From JAJKIP01 sp040509055 (GTDB lineage Bacteria; Bacteroidota; Bacteroidia; Chitinophagales; Chitinophagaceae), in the NCBI GenBank assembly GCA_040509055.1, contig JBEVLT010000268.1, positions 1 through 26,158 on the forward strand: a DNA stretch of 26,158 bases, read 5' to 3'. Position 1 is the stretch's first letter, and each line of letters begins with the position of its first letter. The translations under genes and the position numbers were made by a program. Positions 9,044 to 17,476 of this stretch are shown in pieces. The notes below the pieces were generated by a model. The model searched no databases. It was given only the letters and a program-made list of their open reading frames with translations, and was not told the DNA's origin.

Positions 9044-10612
9044 ATGACCGAAAAGATACTCATTCTCGATTTTGGCTCCCAATATACCCAACTGATCGCC
9101 AGGGCCGTCCGCGAGGCCAACGTATACTGCGAGATCATTCCCTACCACAAAAATTTTGAATTCGAACAGGGCCTGAAGGGCATCATCCTCTCCGGCTCCC
9201 CGTTTTCGGTAAACGAAGAAAATGCACCGGATGTGAATGTGCAGGACTTTATTACCAAAGTGCCTGTGCTGGGCGTGTGCTACGGGGCGCAGCTTACTGC
9301 CAAACGCTTTGGAGGCCGGGTGGAGAAAAGCAGCAAACGGGAATATGGCCGGGCCATCCTGCAACGGGCAAAAGAAGACCGGCTGCTGCAGGACGTATCG
9401 CCCCAAAGCCAGGTATGGATGAGCCATGCCGACAGCATCCTGGAGCTGCCTGCCAACTTTGAGCTGCTGGCCACCACGGAAAGTATCCCGGTCGCAGCGT
9501 TCAAGCTGACAGAGCCGGGTGAGCAACAGAATGGCACGGAAGCTTATGCCTCCTGCTTTCCGCTGTACGGCGTACAGTTTCACCCGGAAGTATACCACTC
9601 TGCCGAGGGCAAAAAGATCCTGCACAACTTCCTGGTCAATATCTGCGGCTGCTCGCAGGACTGGACGCCCGCCCACTTCATCACCGACACAGTAGAAGCG
9701 CTGAAAAAGCAGATCGGCGACCGCAAAGTGATCATGGCCCTCAGCGGCGGCGTGGACTCTACGGTGGCTGCTACCCTGATCCACAAAGCCATCGGCGACC
9801 GTTTGTATGGCATTTTCGTGGACAACGGCGTACTGCGGAAAGACGAATTTGAAAGCGTGCTCGACACCTATGCCCGGCTGGGGCTGAACGTGAAGGGTGT
9901 GAATGCCAGGGAACGTTTCTATACCAAACTGGCCGGCCAAACCGATCCGGAGGCTAAGCGCAAAACCATCGGCGGCCTTTTCATCGACGTATTCCAGGAC
10001 GAAGCGCAGCATATTCCAGGCATCGGGCTGCTGGGCCAGGGCACCATTTACCCGGACGTGATCGAAAGCGTATCCGTACACGGGCCCTCGGCCACCATCA
10101 AGTCGCACCACAACGTAGGCGGGCTGCCCGAAAAGATGCACCTGGAGCTGGTAGAGCCGCTGCGTTACCTTTTCAAAGACGAGGTACGCAAAGTAGGCAG
10201 GGAACTGGGTATCCCGGCCGATATGATCGACCGTCACCCCTTCCCGGGACCGGGCCTGGCCATCCGTATCCTCGGCGAGATCACCGAGGAAAAGGTACGG
10301 TTATTGCAGGAAGCAGACCACCTGTATGTTAAAGCGCTGAAGGAAACCGGGCTTTATGCAACGGTTTGGCAGGCCGGCGCCATCCTGTTACCGGTAAAGA
10401 GCGTGGGCGTGATGGGAGACGAGCGGACCTATGAATACACAGTAGCCCTCCGTGCCGTGACCAGCGTGGATGGGATGACGGCAGACTGGGCGCATTTACC
10501 CTACGATTTCCTGGCCAATATTTCGAACGAGATCATTAACAACGTTCGGGGCATCAACCGGGTGGTGTATGATATCAGCAGCAAGCCGCCGGCTACCATC
10601 GAATGGGAATAA
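9044..10612 (+). CDS. guaA: GMP synthase (glutamine-hydrolysing)
   Basis: Converts XMP to GMP using glutamine and ATP, the last step of guanine nucleotide synthesis. At 522 aa it has the usual length. The N-terminal class I glutamine amidotransferase domain carries the nucleophile Cys79 in GVCYGAQ and the His180/Glu182 pair in VQFHPEV. The ATP pyrophosphatase domain follows with the P-loop SGGVDS beginning at residue 234. The C-terminal dimerisation domain ends with the conserved KPPATIEWE. All key residues are present. ATG 9044 gives the standard MTEKILILDFGSQYTQ start. The gene heads a probable two-gene operon, since the next start lies 13 bp beyond the stop. The long open frame on the opposite strand (8957-10237) is treated as a composition artefact. 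Confidence 0.97.
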   Translation: MTEKILILDFGSQYTQLIARAVREANVYCEIIPYHKNFEFEQGLKGIILSGSPFSVNEENAPDVNVQDFITKVPVLGVCYGAQLTAKRFGGRVEKSSKREYGRAILQRAKEDRLLQDVSPQSQVWMSHADSILELPANFELLATTESIPVAAFKLTEPGEQQNGTEAYASCFPLYGVQFHPEVYHSAEGKKILHNFLVNICGCSQDWTPAHFITDTVEALKKQIGDRKVIMALSGGVDSTVAATLIHKAIGDRLYGIFVDNGVLRKDEFESVLDTYARLGLNVKGVNARERFYTKLAGQTDPEAKRKTIGGLFIDVFQDEAQHIPGIGLLGQGTIYPDVIESVSVHGPSATIKSHHNVGGLPEKMHLELVEPLRYLFKDEVRKVGRELGIPADMIDRHPFPGPGLAIRILGEITEEKVRLLQEADHLYVKALKETGLYATVWQAGAILLPVKSVGVMGDERTYEYTVALRAVTSVDGMTADWAHLPYDFLANISNEIINNVRGINRVVYDISSKPPATIEWE

Positions 10613-10625
10613 GCTGATCCAAATT

Positions 10626-11822
10626 ATGATGAAGGCAAAACAGATACAACGTTTTTTGTTAGTGGCGCTCGGTATAGCCCTGCATTGTTGCGCTTTTTCG
10701 CAGCAGCCTGCGCCGCCCCGTAAACACAAGGTCGCCATCTTTGTGCCGCTGTACCTGGACTCTGCTTTCGATGCCGGCAACGAATACCGCTACGCTAAAA
10801 ATAACTTCCCGAAGTTCATCAACCCGGGCCTGGAGTTTTATGAAGGTGCGCAACTGGCCCTCGATTCGCTGGGAAAAGAAGGTGCCCCGCTGGAAGTATT
10901 CGTGTACGATTCCCGCTCTGCCACTGAAACGCTTGAACAGCAGCTGGCCAAACGCGAGCTGAAAGACGTGGAGCTGCTGATCGCACACTGCACCGGCAAC
11001 GAACTGCGGCTGTTTTCTGACTTTGCACAATCCCATACCATCCCGTTTATCAATACCACGGTACCGAACGATGCCGGCATTGCAGGCAATCCTTTTTTCG
11101 TGATCCTGAATCCCACCCTGCGCACGCAATGCGAGGGCATTTACAATTACCTGCAGAAGTATCATGCCAGCGAGCAGATTATCGTTTTCCGCAGGAAAGG
11201 CAGCGCCGATGATATGGTCAAAACGATTTTTGACGACTACAGCCGGGCCACCCCCTCTCAGCCGCTGAAGCTAAAATACGTATCGCTGAACGACAGCTTT
11301 ACGGTGAGCCAGTTGCAGGTATACCTGGACAGCAACCGTAAAAACCTGTGCCTGGCCGCCAGCCTCGATGTGGCATTCGGCAAACGATTGACACAACACC
11401 TGGCCTCGCTCAGCAAAAAATATCCGGCAACAGTGGTGGGCATGCCCACCTGGGAAGCCCTTGGCCGCGAGCTGTCCAGGTCTGAATTCAAAGGGGTCGA
11501 GGTGGTATACAGTACGCCCTTTTATAATCCCAAAACAGATCATGTCAGCTCGGGCATCAGCAATTATTTCAATACCGAAATGTATGCCCGGCCCAGCGAT
11601 ATGGTGTTCCGCGGCTATGAAACCACCTGGAAATTCTCGAAACTGCTGGTACAATACGGCCGCGACATCTCCTCCAACCTCGCCAATAAGCAGTACCAGG
11701 TATTTACCGACTACGATATACAGCCGGTGATCAACCGCAATACAATGGCGCTGGAGTATTTTGAAAACAAGAAGCTCTACTTCCTGAAATGGGTGGACGG
11801 CACCATCCGGTCGGTTAACTAG
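10626..11822 (+). CDS. exported type 1 periplasmic-binding-fold protein
   Basis: 398-aa exported protein. The first 24 or so residues form a signal peptide ending around CAFSQQ, probably cut by signal peptidase I. The rest looks like a type 1 periplasmic binding fold (Leu/Ile/Val-binding or receptor ligand-binding family): KVAIFVPLYLDSAF, then GLEFYEGAQLALDSL, the hinge-like ELLIAHCTGNEL, SHTIPFINTTVPND and a second lobe containing VVGMPTWEALG. No ABC permease or ATPase lies beside it, so transport is not supported; LpoA-like envelope roles are possible in this fold, but nothing here shows it. It starts 13 bp after guaA and is probably cotranscribed. A longer in-frame start overlapping guaA (10569) is rejected because it would bury the signal peptide. 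It lacks an obvious LysM domain. Confidence 0.78.
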   Translation: MMKAKQIQRFLLVALGIALHCCAFSQQPAPPRKHKVAIFVPLYLDSAFDAGNEYRYAKNNFPKFINPGLEFYEGAQLALDSLGKEGAPLEVFVYDSRSATETLEQQLAKRELKDVELLIAHCTGNELRLFSDFAQSHTIPFINTTVPNDAGIAGNPFFVILNPTLRTQCEGIYNYLQKYHASEQIIVFRRKGSADDMVKTIFDDYSRATPSQPLKLKYVSLNDSFTVSQLQVYLDSNRKNLCLAASLDVAFGKRLTQHLASLSKKYPATVVGMPTWEALGRELSRSEFKGVEVVYSTPFYNPKTDHVSSGISNYFNTEMYARPSDMVFRGYETTWKFSKLLVQYGRDISSNLANKQYQVFTDYDIQPVINRNTMALEYFENKKLYFLKWVDGTIRSVN

Positions 11823-11853
11823 CCCATCCTGCTCTTCCTTTTGTGGCAAACCA

Positions 11854-11880
11854 TTTGTTTGGTTATCCTGTTTACTATTG
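11854..11880 (+). promoter_or_regulatory. candidate promoter of the DNA repair cluster
   Basis: TTTG at 11854-11857 and TACTATTG at 11873-11880 (TAnnTTTG with one mismatch) resemble the Bacteroidota -33/-7 pair, though the 15-bp spacing is shorter than usual. The -7-like box ends 9 bp before the TTG proposed as start of the exonuclease gene. Confidence 0.3.
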
Positions 11881-11889
11881 CTTTATCAT

Positions 11890-12897
11890 TTGCTCATCGA
11901 ATTCACCAATAAAGGACTTTACTGTACGGCCGGCCGGTTTTACATCGACCCCTGGGCGCCGGTGGAAAAAGCTGTGATCACCCATGCCCACAGCGATCAT
12001 GCCCGCCCGGGCAGCCAATCCTATCTCTGCCATCACCTGACCCGGCCGCTCCTGCAGCTTCGGCTTGGCGATCATCACTACGAATCTGTGGACTGGAACG
12101 AACCGGTATACATCAACGGCGTCACGGTGTCGCTGCATCCCGCCGGTCATATCATCGGCTCCTCGCAGGTGCGGGTAGAGTACAAAGGCGAAATATGGGC
12201 GGTGAGCGGGGATTATAAAACGGAGAACGACGGCCTCAGTGGTGCATTCGAACCCGTGGCCTGCGATACTTTCATTACCGAATCTACTTTTGGCCTGCCG
12301 ATCTATAACTGGAAGCCGCAGCAGGAGATCTTTGCCAATATCCGCAACTGGGTGATGGAGAACCATGCGGCGGGCAAAACCTCCATATTGATCGGCTACA
12401 GTCTTGGCAAGGCCCAACGCCTGCTGTCCTGCGTAGCAGAAACAGGCTTGCCCCTATTTCTGCATGGCGCCGTGTACAATGTGCACCAGGCACTGCTGCA
12501 GGCGGGCATTCCATTGCCGCAAGCCACGCGTGTGCAGCCGGACATGGCCAAAGACATTTTCAAAGGGAATGTCGTGATCGCGCCCGGCAGCGCGGAAAGC
12601 AGTCCCTGGATAAAACGGTTTGCGCCCTACAGCATCGGCGTATGCAGCGGCTGGATGCAGGTGCGCGGCAATACCCGCCGGCGGAATGCGGATGCAGGTT
12701 TTGCGCTGAGCGATCATGCGGACTGGACAGGATTGTTGCAAACCGTCAAAGCTACCGGTGCACAGCAGGTATTCGTCACCCATGGATTCCAGGCTGCCTT
12801 CAGCCGCTACCTGAACGAAAACGGCATCAATGCAGCCGAAGTAAAAACAGAATACGGCACGGAAGAGGAAGAATCACTCACCAAAGAAGAGGGATGA
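11890..12897 (+). CDS. ligase-associated DNA exonuclease (MBL fold)
   Basis: Metallo-beta-lactamase/beta-CASP-like nuclease of the ligase-associated exonuclease family (EXO of the LIG-EXO-MPE-LHR cluster), about 335 aa. The metal-binding HAHSDH motif (residues 32-37 from this start) is intact, followed by AGHIIGSSQV, the Asp in SGDYK, and the late LSDHADW motif, as in mRNA 3'-end-processing/SNM1-like nucleases. Relatives begin close to LIEF-x-x-KGLYC, so the TTG at 11890 is proposed; a TTG at 11878 would add four residues. No ATG is available near the conserved start. The ligase gene follows after only 3 bp, indicating an operon. In characterised relatives the enzymes of this cluster act on DNA in repair; the substrate here is inferred. 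Confidence 0.88.
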   Translation: MLIEFTNKGLYCTAGRFYIDPWAPVEKAVITHAHSDHARPGSQSYLCHHLTRPLLQLRLGDHHYESVDWNEPVYINGVTVSLHPAGHIIGSSQVRVEYKGEIWAVSGDYKTENDGLSGAFEPVACDTFITESTFGLPIYNWKPQQEIFANIRNWVMENHAAGKTSILIGYSLGKAQRLLSCVAETGLPLFLHGAVYNVHQALLQAGIPLPQATRVQPDMAKDIFKGNVVIAPGSAESSPWIKRFAPYSIGVCSGWMQVRGNTRRRNADAGFALSDHADWTGLLQTVKATGAQQVFVTHGFQAAFSRYLNENGINAAEVKTEYGTEEEESLTKEEG

Positions 12898-12900
12898 CCC

Positions 12901-14559
12901 ATGCAGGAAACGCTTGCCCATACAACGACTGCAGCTTCGCCGGCTGAGCCTGGAATGAAAAAATTTGCGGGGCTGGTCAGCATCCTGGGCACTTCTACTA
13001 AAACCAACGATAAACTGGATGCCCTGTCGGATTACTTCGCTACGGCGGACAACCGCGATAAAGTATGGGTGATCGCACTTTTCAGCGGCCGCCGGCCTAA
13101 ACGCACCATTAGTTCTACCCTGCTCAAAGAGTGGTGCGCGGAACTTATCGGCCTGCCGTTGTGGTTGTTCGACGAATGTTATCATACGGTAGGCGATCTG
13201 TCTGAAACCATTGCCCTGCTGATACCCGATACACCGGCCGGCAATGCAGCAACATCTCAACCTTTACACTATTACGTAGAGCAGTTTCAGGCCCTGGAAA
13301 AAGCACCGGAAGAAGAAAAAAAAGCGTTTATGCTGCGGTCGTGGCGGGAGCTGTCCACACCGGTGGAACGCTTCGTGTTCAACAAACTACTCTCCGGAGC
13401 ATTCCGGATCGGCGTATCGCAAAAAATAATGGTGAATGCGCTGGCTAAAACCGTACGCCTCGATGCTTCGGTAATTGCGCATCGGATCAGCGGCAACTGG
13501 GACCCCTCCACTACTACTTACGCGGAGCTATTGAGCGAAGCGGCTGTGACCTCGGATGATTCCAAACCCTACCCTTTTTACCTGGCTTATGCGTTGGAAG
13601 AAGAGCCGGACCTGCTTGGCGAACCGGCAGCCTGGCAGGCTGAATGGAAATGGGATGGCATCCGCGGACAATTGATCAAGCGCAACGACGAACTGTTCGT
13701 CTGGAGCCGTGGCGAAGAGCTGATGACGGAAAAGTTTCCAGAGTACCATGCCCTGAAAGAATTGTTGCCCAATGGCGTGGTGATCGACGGCGAGATCATC
13801 CCCAGCAATGGCGATACGCCGCTGCCCTTTGCACTGCTGCAAACCCGCATCGGCCGCAAGAACGTGACGAAAAAACAATTGCAGGAAGTACCGCTGTCGT
13901 TCTTTTCGTACGATCTGCTGGAATACGGGGGTGAGGACTGGCGAAGCAGGCCCCTGGCCGAACGAAGGACGCAACTTGAAAAGATCGTTGCTGCCACCCA
14001 TCACGAAGTACTCAGGTTATCGGCGCTCGTACCGTTCAGCAACTGGCAGGAGCTGGCCGAACTGCGCAGCCAATCCAGGAACATGGGCGCCGAAGGGCTG
14101 ATGCTGAAACGGAAAGACTCACTCTATCAATCCGGCCGCAAACGCGGCGACTGGTGGAAGTGGAAGATCGATCCGCTGGTGATCGATGCCGTGATGATCT
14201 ATGCACAAAAAGGCAGCGGCCGCCGCAGTAACCTGTACACCGATTATACCTTCGCTGTACAGGACGGCGACCGGCTGGTGGCCTTTACCAAAGCCTATTC
14301 GGGTCTTACGGACAAGGAATTTGCAGAAGTAGATGCATTCGTAAAGCGTAACTCGCTGGAAAAATTCGGGCCGGTACGCACTGTTAAACCCGAGCTGGTT
14401 TTCGAGATCGCTTTTGAAGGCATCGCTGCCAGCAATCGTCACAAATCCGGCGTAGCTTTGCGATTCCCCCGCATCAGCCGCTGGCGCAAAGACAAAAAGC
14501 CGGACGAGATCAACACCCTTGCAGAGCTGAAAAAAATGCTGGAGATCTACGGTAAGTGA
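12901..14559 (+). CDS. ATP-dependent DNA ligase (ligase-associated repair cluster)
   Basis: Seals DNA nicks through an adenylated lysine, using ATP, unlike the NAD-dependent replicative LigA. 552 aa from ATG 12901. An N-terminal DNA-binding domain comes first (FAGLVSILGTSTKTNDKL onward), then the nucleotidyltransferase domain with motif I KWDGIR; the AMP-accepting Lys is residue 250. DGEII and GLMLKRKDS correspond to motifs III and IV, WWKWKIDPL to motif V, and the C-terminal OB domain ends near GVALRFPRI, motif VI-like. The family normally starts close to MKKFAGL, so the internal ATG at 12955 may be the true start; the first 18 residues are Thr/Ala-rich and unconserved in character. It lies 3 bp after the exonuclease stop and overlaps the helicase start by 4 bp. 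It lacks the polymerase and phosphoesterase domains of LigD. Confidence 0.93.
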   Translation: MQETLAHTTTAASPAEPGMKKFAGLVSILGTSTKTNDKLDALSDYFATADNRDKVWVIALFSGRRPKRTISSTLLKEWCAELIGLPLWLFDECYHTVGDLSETIALLIPDTPAGNAATSQPLHYYVEQFQALEKAPEEEKKAFMLRSWRELSTPVERFVFNKLLSGAFRIGVSQKIMVNALAKTVRLDASVIAHRISGNWDPSTTTYAELLSEAAVTSDDSKPYPFYLAYALEEEPDLLGEPAAWQAEWKWDGIRGQLIKRNDELFVWSRGEELMTEKFPEYHALKELLPNGVVIDGEIIPSNGDTPLPFALLQTRIGRKNVTKKQLQEVPLSFFSYDLLEYGGEDWRSRPLAERRTQLEKIVAATHHEVLRLSALVPFSNWQELAELRSQSRNMGAEGLMLKRKDSLYQSGRKRGDWWKWKIDPLVIDAVMIYAQKGSGRRSNLYTDYTFAVQDGDRLVAFTKAYSGLTDKEFAEVDAFVKRNSLEKFGPVRTVKPELVFEIAFEGIAASNRHKSGVALRFPRISRWRKDKKPDEINTLAELKKMLEIYGK

Positions 14560-17072
14560 AACTGGAGCAAACAACGGGATACCGGATCATCAAGGACTGG
14601 CTGGCTGGCTGCGGCAGGCAGCCTTTTGCCTTCCAGCAGCAAACCTGGCAGCATATCAGCAACGGCGAAAGCGGCCTGGTCAATGCCCCTACCGGTTGTG
14701 GCAAAACATTCTCCGTTTTTTTAGGATCCCTTATCGATTTCATCAACCGTTATCCCGATCATTACAAAAGCAAAAAAAAGAACGGCTTGCAGCTGCTGTG
14801 GGTCACGCCGCTGCGCGCCCTGGCCAAAGACATCGGCCGTGCCATGGAAGAAGTGATCGGGCAACTGGGCATGAGCTGGCAGGTGGGCATCCGCAACGGC
14901 GACACCGACCTGGCGGAGCGGGCACGGCAAAAACGCCAGATGCCGGAAGTGCTGCTCATTACGCCTGAAAGCCTGCACCTGTTATTGGCTCAAAAAGGTT
15001 ATGCCGATGTGTTTCGTTCCCTCCGGATCATTGCCGTGGACGAATGGCATGAGCTGCTGGGTAGCAAGCGGGGGGTGCAAGTAGAACTTGCCATTTCAAG
15101 AATAGTCGAAAGTCAAAAGCAAAAAATCGAAAACCCGACTGAGCTTCCGGCTCCCGGCTCACCACTTTCCGTCTGGGGTATCTCTGCTACCGTAGGCAAC
15201 CTGGACGAAGCAAAAGAAGTGCTGCTTGCTTCGCTGGAGCAGCACGGCATAACGGTTCGGGCCAATATGGACAAGGCCATCGAGATCGAATCCATCCTGC
15301 CCGATGAAATCGAAAAATATCCCTGGGCCGGTCATCTCGGTATCAAACTCGCCCATAAAGTATTACCCATCATCGAGCAAAGCAGGACCACGCTGATCTT
15401 TATCAATACCCGGGGGATGAGCGAAACCTGGTACCAAACGCTGCTGGATATCTGCCCCGACCTGGCCGGTTCCATCGCGCTGCATCACGGTTCGGTAGAC
15501 ATGGAGCTGCGGAACTGGGTGGAAGAAAACCTGCATACCGGCAACCTGAAAGCCGTGGTCTGCACCGCCAGTCTCGACCTCGGCGTGGATTTTCGCCCGG
15601 TGGAAACGGTGATCCAGGTAGGATCACCCAAGGGGGTGGCCCGCTTCCTGCAACGGGCGGGGCGAAGCGGTCATAGTCCCGATGCCGTCAGCAAAATTTA
15701 TTTTCTGCCCACTCATTCGCTGGAGCTGGCCGAGGCCGCAGCGCTCAAGCAAGCCATCCGGGAAAAAGTGATCGAAAGCCGGCCGCCGATGCTGCTGTGC
15801 TACGATGTGCTGATCCAATACCTGAACACTCTGGCCATCTCTGACGGGTTCAGACCCGCAGAGATTTATACAGAGCTGGTAAAAACCTATAGCTACCGCG
15901 ACCTGACCACAACGGAGTGGGAACAGATCCTCTATTTTATTTCATCCGGCGGTAACGCGCTGCAGCAATACGACGATTACAAAAAGATCGAGATCGAAGA
16001 CGGCGTATACAAAATAAAAAGCCGCCGGCTGGCCATGCGCCACCGCCTGCATATCGGCACCATCGTAAGCGATTCGATGATGAAAGTAAAGTTCATCAGC
16101 GGCGGTTATATCGGGGTTATCGAAGAGTGGTTTATCTCCCGCCTGCAGCCCGGCGATGTGTTCACGCTTGCCGGCCGCAACCTCGAGTTTGTGATGATCA
16201 AGGACATGACGGCCTTTGTACGGAAAAGCAATTCGAAAAAATCCATCGTACCCAGCTGGCAGGGCGGCCGCATGCCCCTGTCGGCCAACCTGGGTAAAAA
16301 GCTGCGCGAAACCTTTGACCGCAAATCGAGCTCCCGCAAACAAAAACAGCGGGCAGAAGCAGAACTGGAAGTGCTGGAGCCCCTGTTCGTATTGCAGGAA
16401 AAACTGTCGCATGTACCAAAACAAAACGAGCTGCTGATCGAACAGATCGAAACCAAAGACGGCTTTCATTTATTCGTCTACCCCTTTGAAGGGCGGCTGG
16501 TGCATGAAGCCATGGCGGCCATCCTCGCCTACCGCATCAGCCGCATCACCCCGATCACCTTTTCGTTTGCCATGAACGATTACGGTTTTGAACTGCTGAG
16601 CGATCAGCCCATCCCGGTAGACGATTCCAATGTATATGAACTGTTCTCGCCGGATAATTTGCTGATTGACATACAACGCAGCGTGAACTCCACCGAAATG
16701 GCGCGCCGCAAGTTCCGCGACATTGCCGTGATCGGCGGGCTCATCTTCCAGGGTTATCCCGGGGAAAAGAAAAAGGCCCGGCACCTGCAGTCTTCTGCTT
16801 CCCTGCTCTTCAATGTGTTCAGCGAATACGAACCCGGTAATGTATTGCTGCGGCAGGCCTACCAGGAAGTGCTGGACCAGCAGATGGAAGAAACGCGGCT
16901 GCGCGATATGCTGCACCGGATCCGGCAGTCAACGATCATTCTCACTTTTCCGCAACGGTTAACGCCCTTCTGCTTCCCGATCAAAGTGGACAGCATGCGC
17001 GAAGACCTGTCTTCCGAAAAGCTGGAAGATCGGGTGAAAAGGATGCAGTTGCAGCTGGAGAGAGGAGAGTAA
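14556..17072 (+). CDS. ligase-associated Lhr-like DExH-box helicase
   Basis: ATP-dependent DNA helicase of the Lhr-core family in its ligase-associated form, 838 aa, expected to track 3'-to-5' on single-stranded DNA. Walker A APTGCGKT has Lys50; WVTPLRALAKD is motif Ia; the DExH box is DEWH (162-165); the SAT motif is in WGISATVG (207-214); motifs in the second RecA lobe include LIFINTRGMSE, LDLGVDF and QRAGRSGHS. A winged-helix and Lhr-specific C-terminal region follow. The GTG start at 14556 overlaps the ligase TGA in a 4-bp GTGA arrangement, implying translational coupling. Residues about 184-206, between RecA-1 motifs DEWH and SAT, are an extra hydrophilic Gln/Lys/Pro segment encoded by a heptamer repeat element, longer than the short SR-to-WG link typical of Lhr proteins. 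Confidence 0.93.
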   Translation: MKLEQTTGYRIIKDWLAGCGRQPFAFQQQTWQHISNGESGLVNAPTGCGKTFSVFLGSLIDFINRYPDHYKSKKKNGLQLLWVTPLRALAKDIGRAMEEVIGQLGMSWQVGIRNGDTDLAERARQKRQMPEVLLITPESLHLLLAQKGYADVFRSLRIIAVDEWHELLGSKRGVQVELAISRIVESQKQKIENPTELPAPGSPLSVWGISATVGNLDEAKEVLLASLEQHGITVRANMDKAIEIESILPDEIEKYPWAGHLGIKLAHKVLPIIEQSRTTLIFINTRGMSETWYQTLLDICPDLAGSIALHHGSVDMELRNWVEENLHTGNLKAVVCTASLDLGVDFRPVETVIQVGSPKGVARFLQRAGRSGHSPDAVSKIYFLPTHSLELAEAAALKQAIREKVIESRPPMLLCYDVLIQYLNTLAISDGFRPAEIYTELVKTYSYRDLTTTEWEQILYFISSGGNALQQYDDYKKIEIEDGVYKIKSRRLAMRHRLHIGTIVSDSMMKVKFISGGYIGVIEEWFISRLQPGDVFTLAGRNLEFVMIKDMTAFVRKSNSKKSIVPSWQGGRMPLSANLGKKLRETFDRKSSSRKQKQRAEAELEVLEPLFVLQEKLSHVPKQNELLIEQIETKDGFHLFVYPFEGRLVHEAMAAILAYRISRITPITFSFAMNDYGFELLSDQPIPVDDSNVYELFSPDNLLIDIQRSVNSTEMARRKFRDIAVIGGLIFQGYPGEKKKARHLQSSASLLFNVFSEYEPGNVLLRQAYQEVLDQQMEETRLRDMLHRIRQSTIILTFPQRLTPFCFPIKVDSMREDLSSEKLEDRVKRMQLQLERGE
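15105..15174. repeat. inverted heptanucleotide repeat array inside the helicase gene
   Basis: Ten consecutive 7-bp units fit in register. The left half reads GTCGAAA, GTCAAAA, GCAAAAA, ATCGAAA (degenerate GTCGGAA). The right half contains CCGGCTC twice, then ACCACTT and TCCGTCT, which are the reverse-complement orientation of the same family (GAGCCGG / GAAGTCG type). The element is therefore two opposed heptamer arrays. At 70 bp it is 21 bp-compatible plus flank and keeps the helicase frame open, encoding an apparent linker insertion. Confidence 0.6.
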
Positions 17073-17257
17073 TGGCCAGGAAGCGAAAAAGCGTATGCCT
17101 CTGTCTGCGTATCCATGACATCATCACCTCCCGGCATCAACAGCTGTTACTAAGCAGAAAAGCAATGGCCCCAGAAACTTCCGACCGGTAAATTAGCATA
17201 AACGGATACCTTCCTTTGGCTGCCGGCGCTGTGGCTAAGCCCACCGATTTTTAATTA

Positions 17258-17284
17258 TCATTCCAGGCTGATGACCCGGAATGA
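17258..17284. repeat. small inverted repeat (hairpin) between lhr and pdeM
   Basis: TCATTCC and GGAATGA are perfect inverse copies separated by 13 bases; an A/C mismatch and two further GG/CC pairs extend the stem around a 7-nt loop. No T-run follows on the plus strand, so it is not a classical terminator. Its function is unknown. Confidence 0.4.
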
Positions 17285-17458
17285 AGGCCTGTCAATAATC
17301 GCTGTAAAGACCTGCCACTATTCATTTTTGCTCCAGGATTTCCAAAGGCATCTGCGCTATCATTTACCAGAAGCAATAACCGTGGAAGCACGGAAAAAGC
17401 GGTGCACATAGAAATGAAGGAAGTGAGAAGTCAGTCCCTTTCATTCCTCCCGTCTTCG

Positions 17459-17466
17459 TAAATTTG
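17459..17466 (+). promoter_or_regulatory. -7 element before pdeM
   Basis: TAAATTTG matches TAnnTTTG exactly and ends 10 bp before the ATG at 17477. It implies that pdeM has its own promoter and a very short leader, although it belongs functionally to the upstream cluster. Confidence 0.5.
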
Positions 17467-17476
17467 CCTCCCCTTC

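Larger units (their letters stand above)
17073..17476. other. 404-bp intergenic region within the repair cluster
   Basis: No credible gene on either strand. It contains a hairpin at 17258-17284 (TCATTCC pairing with GGAATGA, plus an inner GG/CC), two units of the heptamer family (GAAGTGA, GAAGTCA at 17420-17433), and a TAnnTTTG box at its right end. The base composition is less coding-like and more mixed than its surroundings. It separates the helicase from the fourth member of the set, which is often adjacent. Confidence 0.6.

Noticed and set aside
8957..10237. 426-codon minus-strand open frame opposite guaA
   Set aside because: guaA is complete with all catalytic motifs; the antisense frame shows no recognisable motif and typical shadow composition.
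10569..10625. Longer start for the periplasmic-binding-fold protein, overlapping guaA
   Set aside because: It would place 19 polar residues before a good signal peptide; the ATG at 10626 fits export.
17073..17476. Hidden small gene or ncRNA in the gap before pdeM
   Set aside because: No frame with coding-like composition and no stable extended structure beyond one short hairpin; I cannot support a gene.
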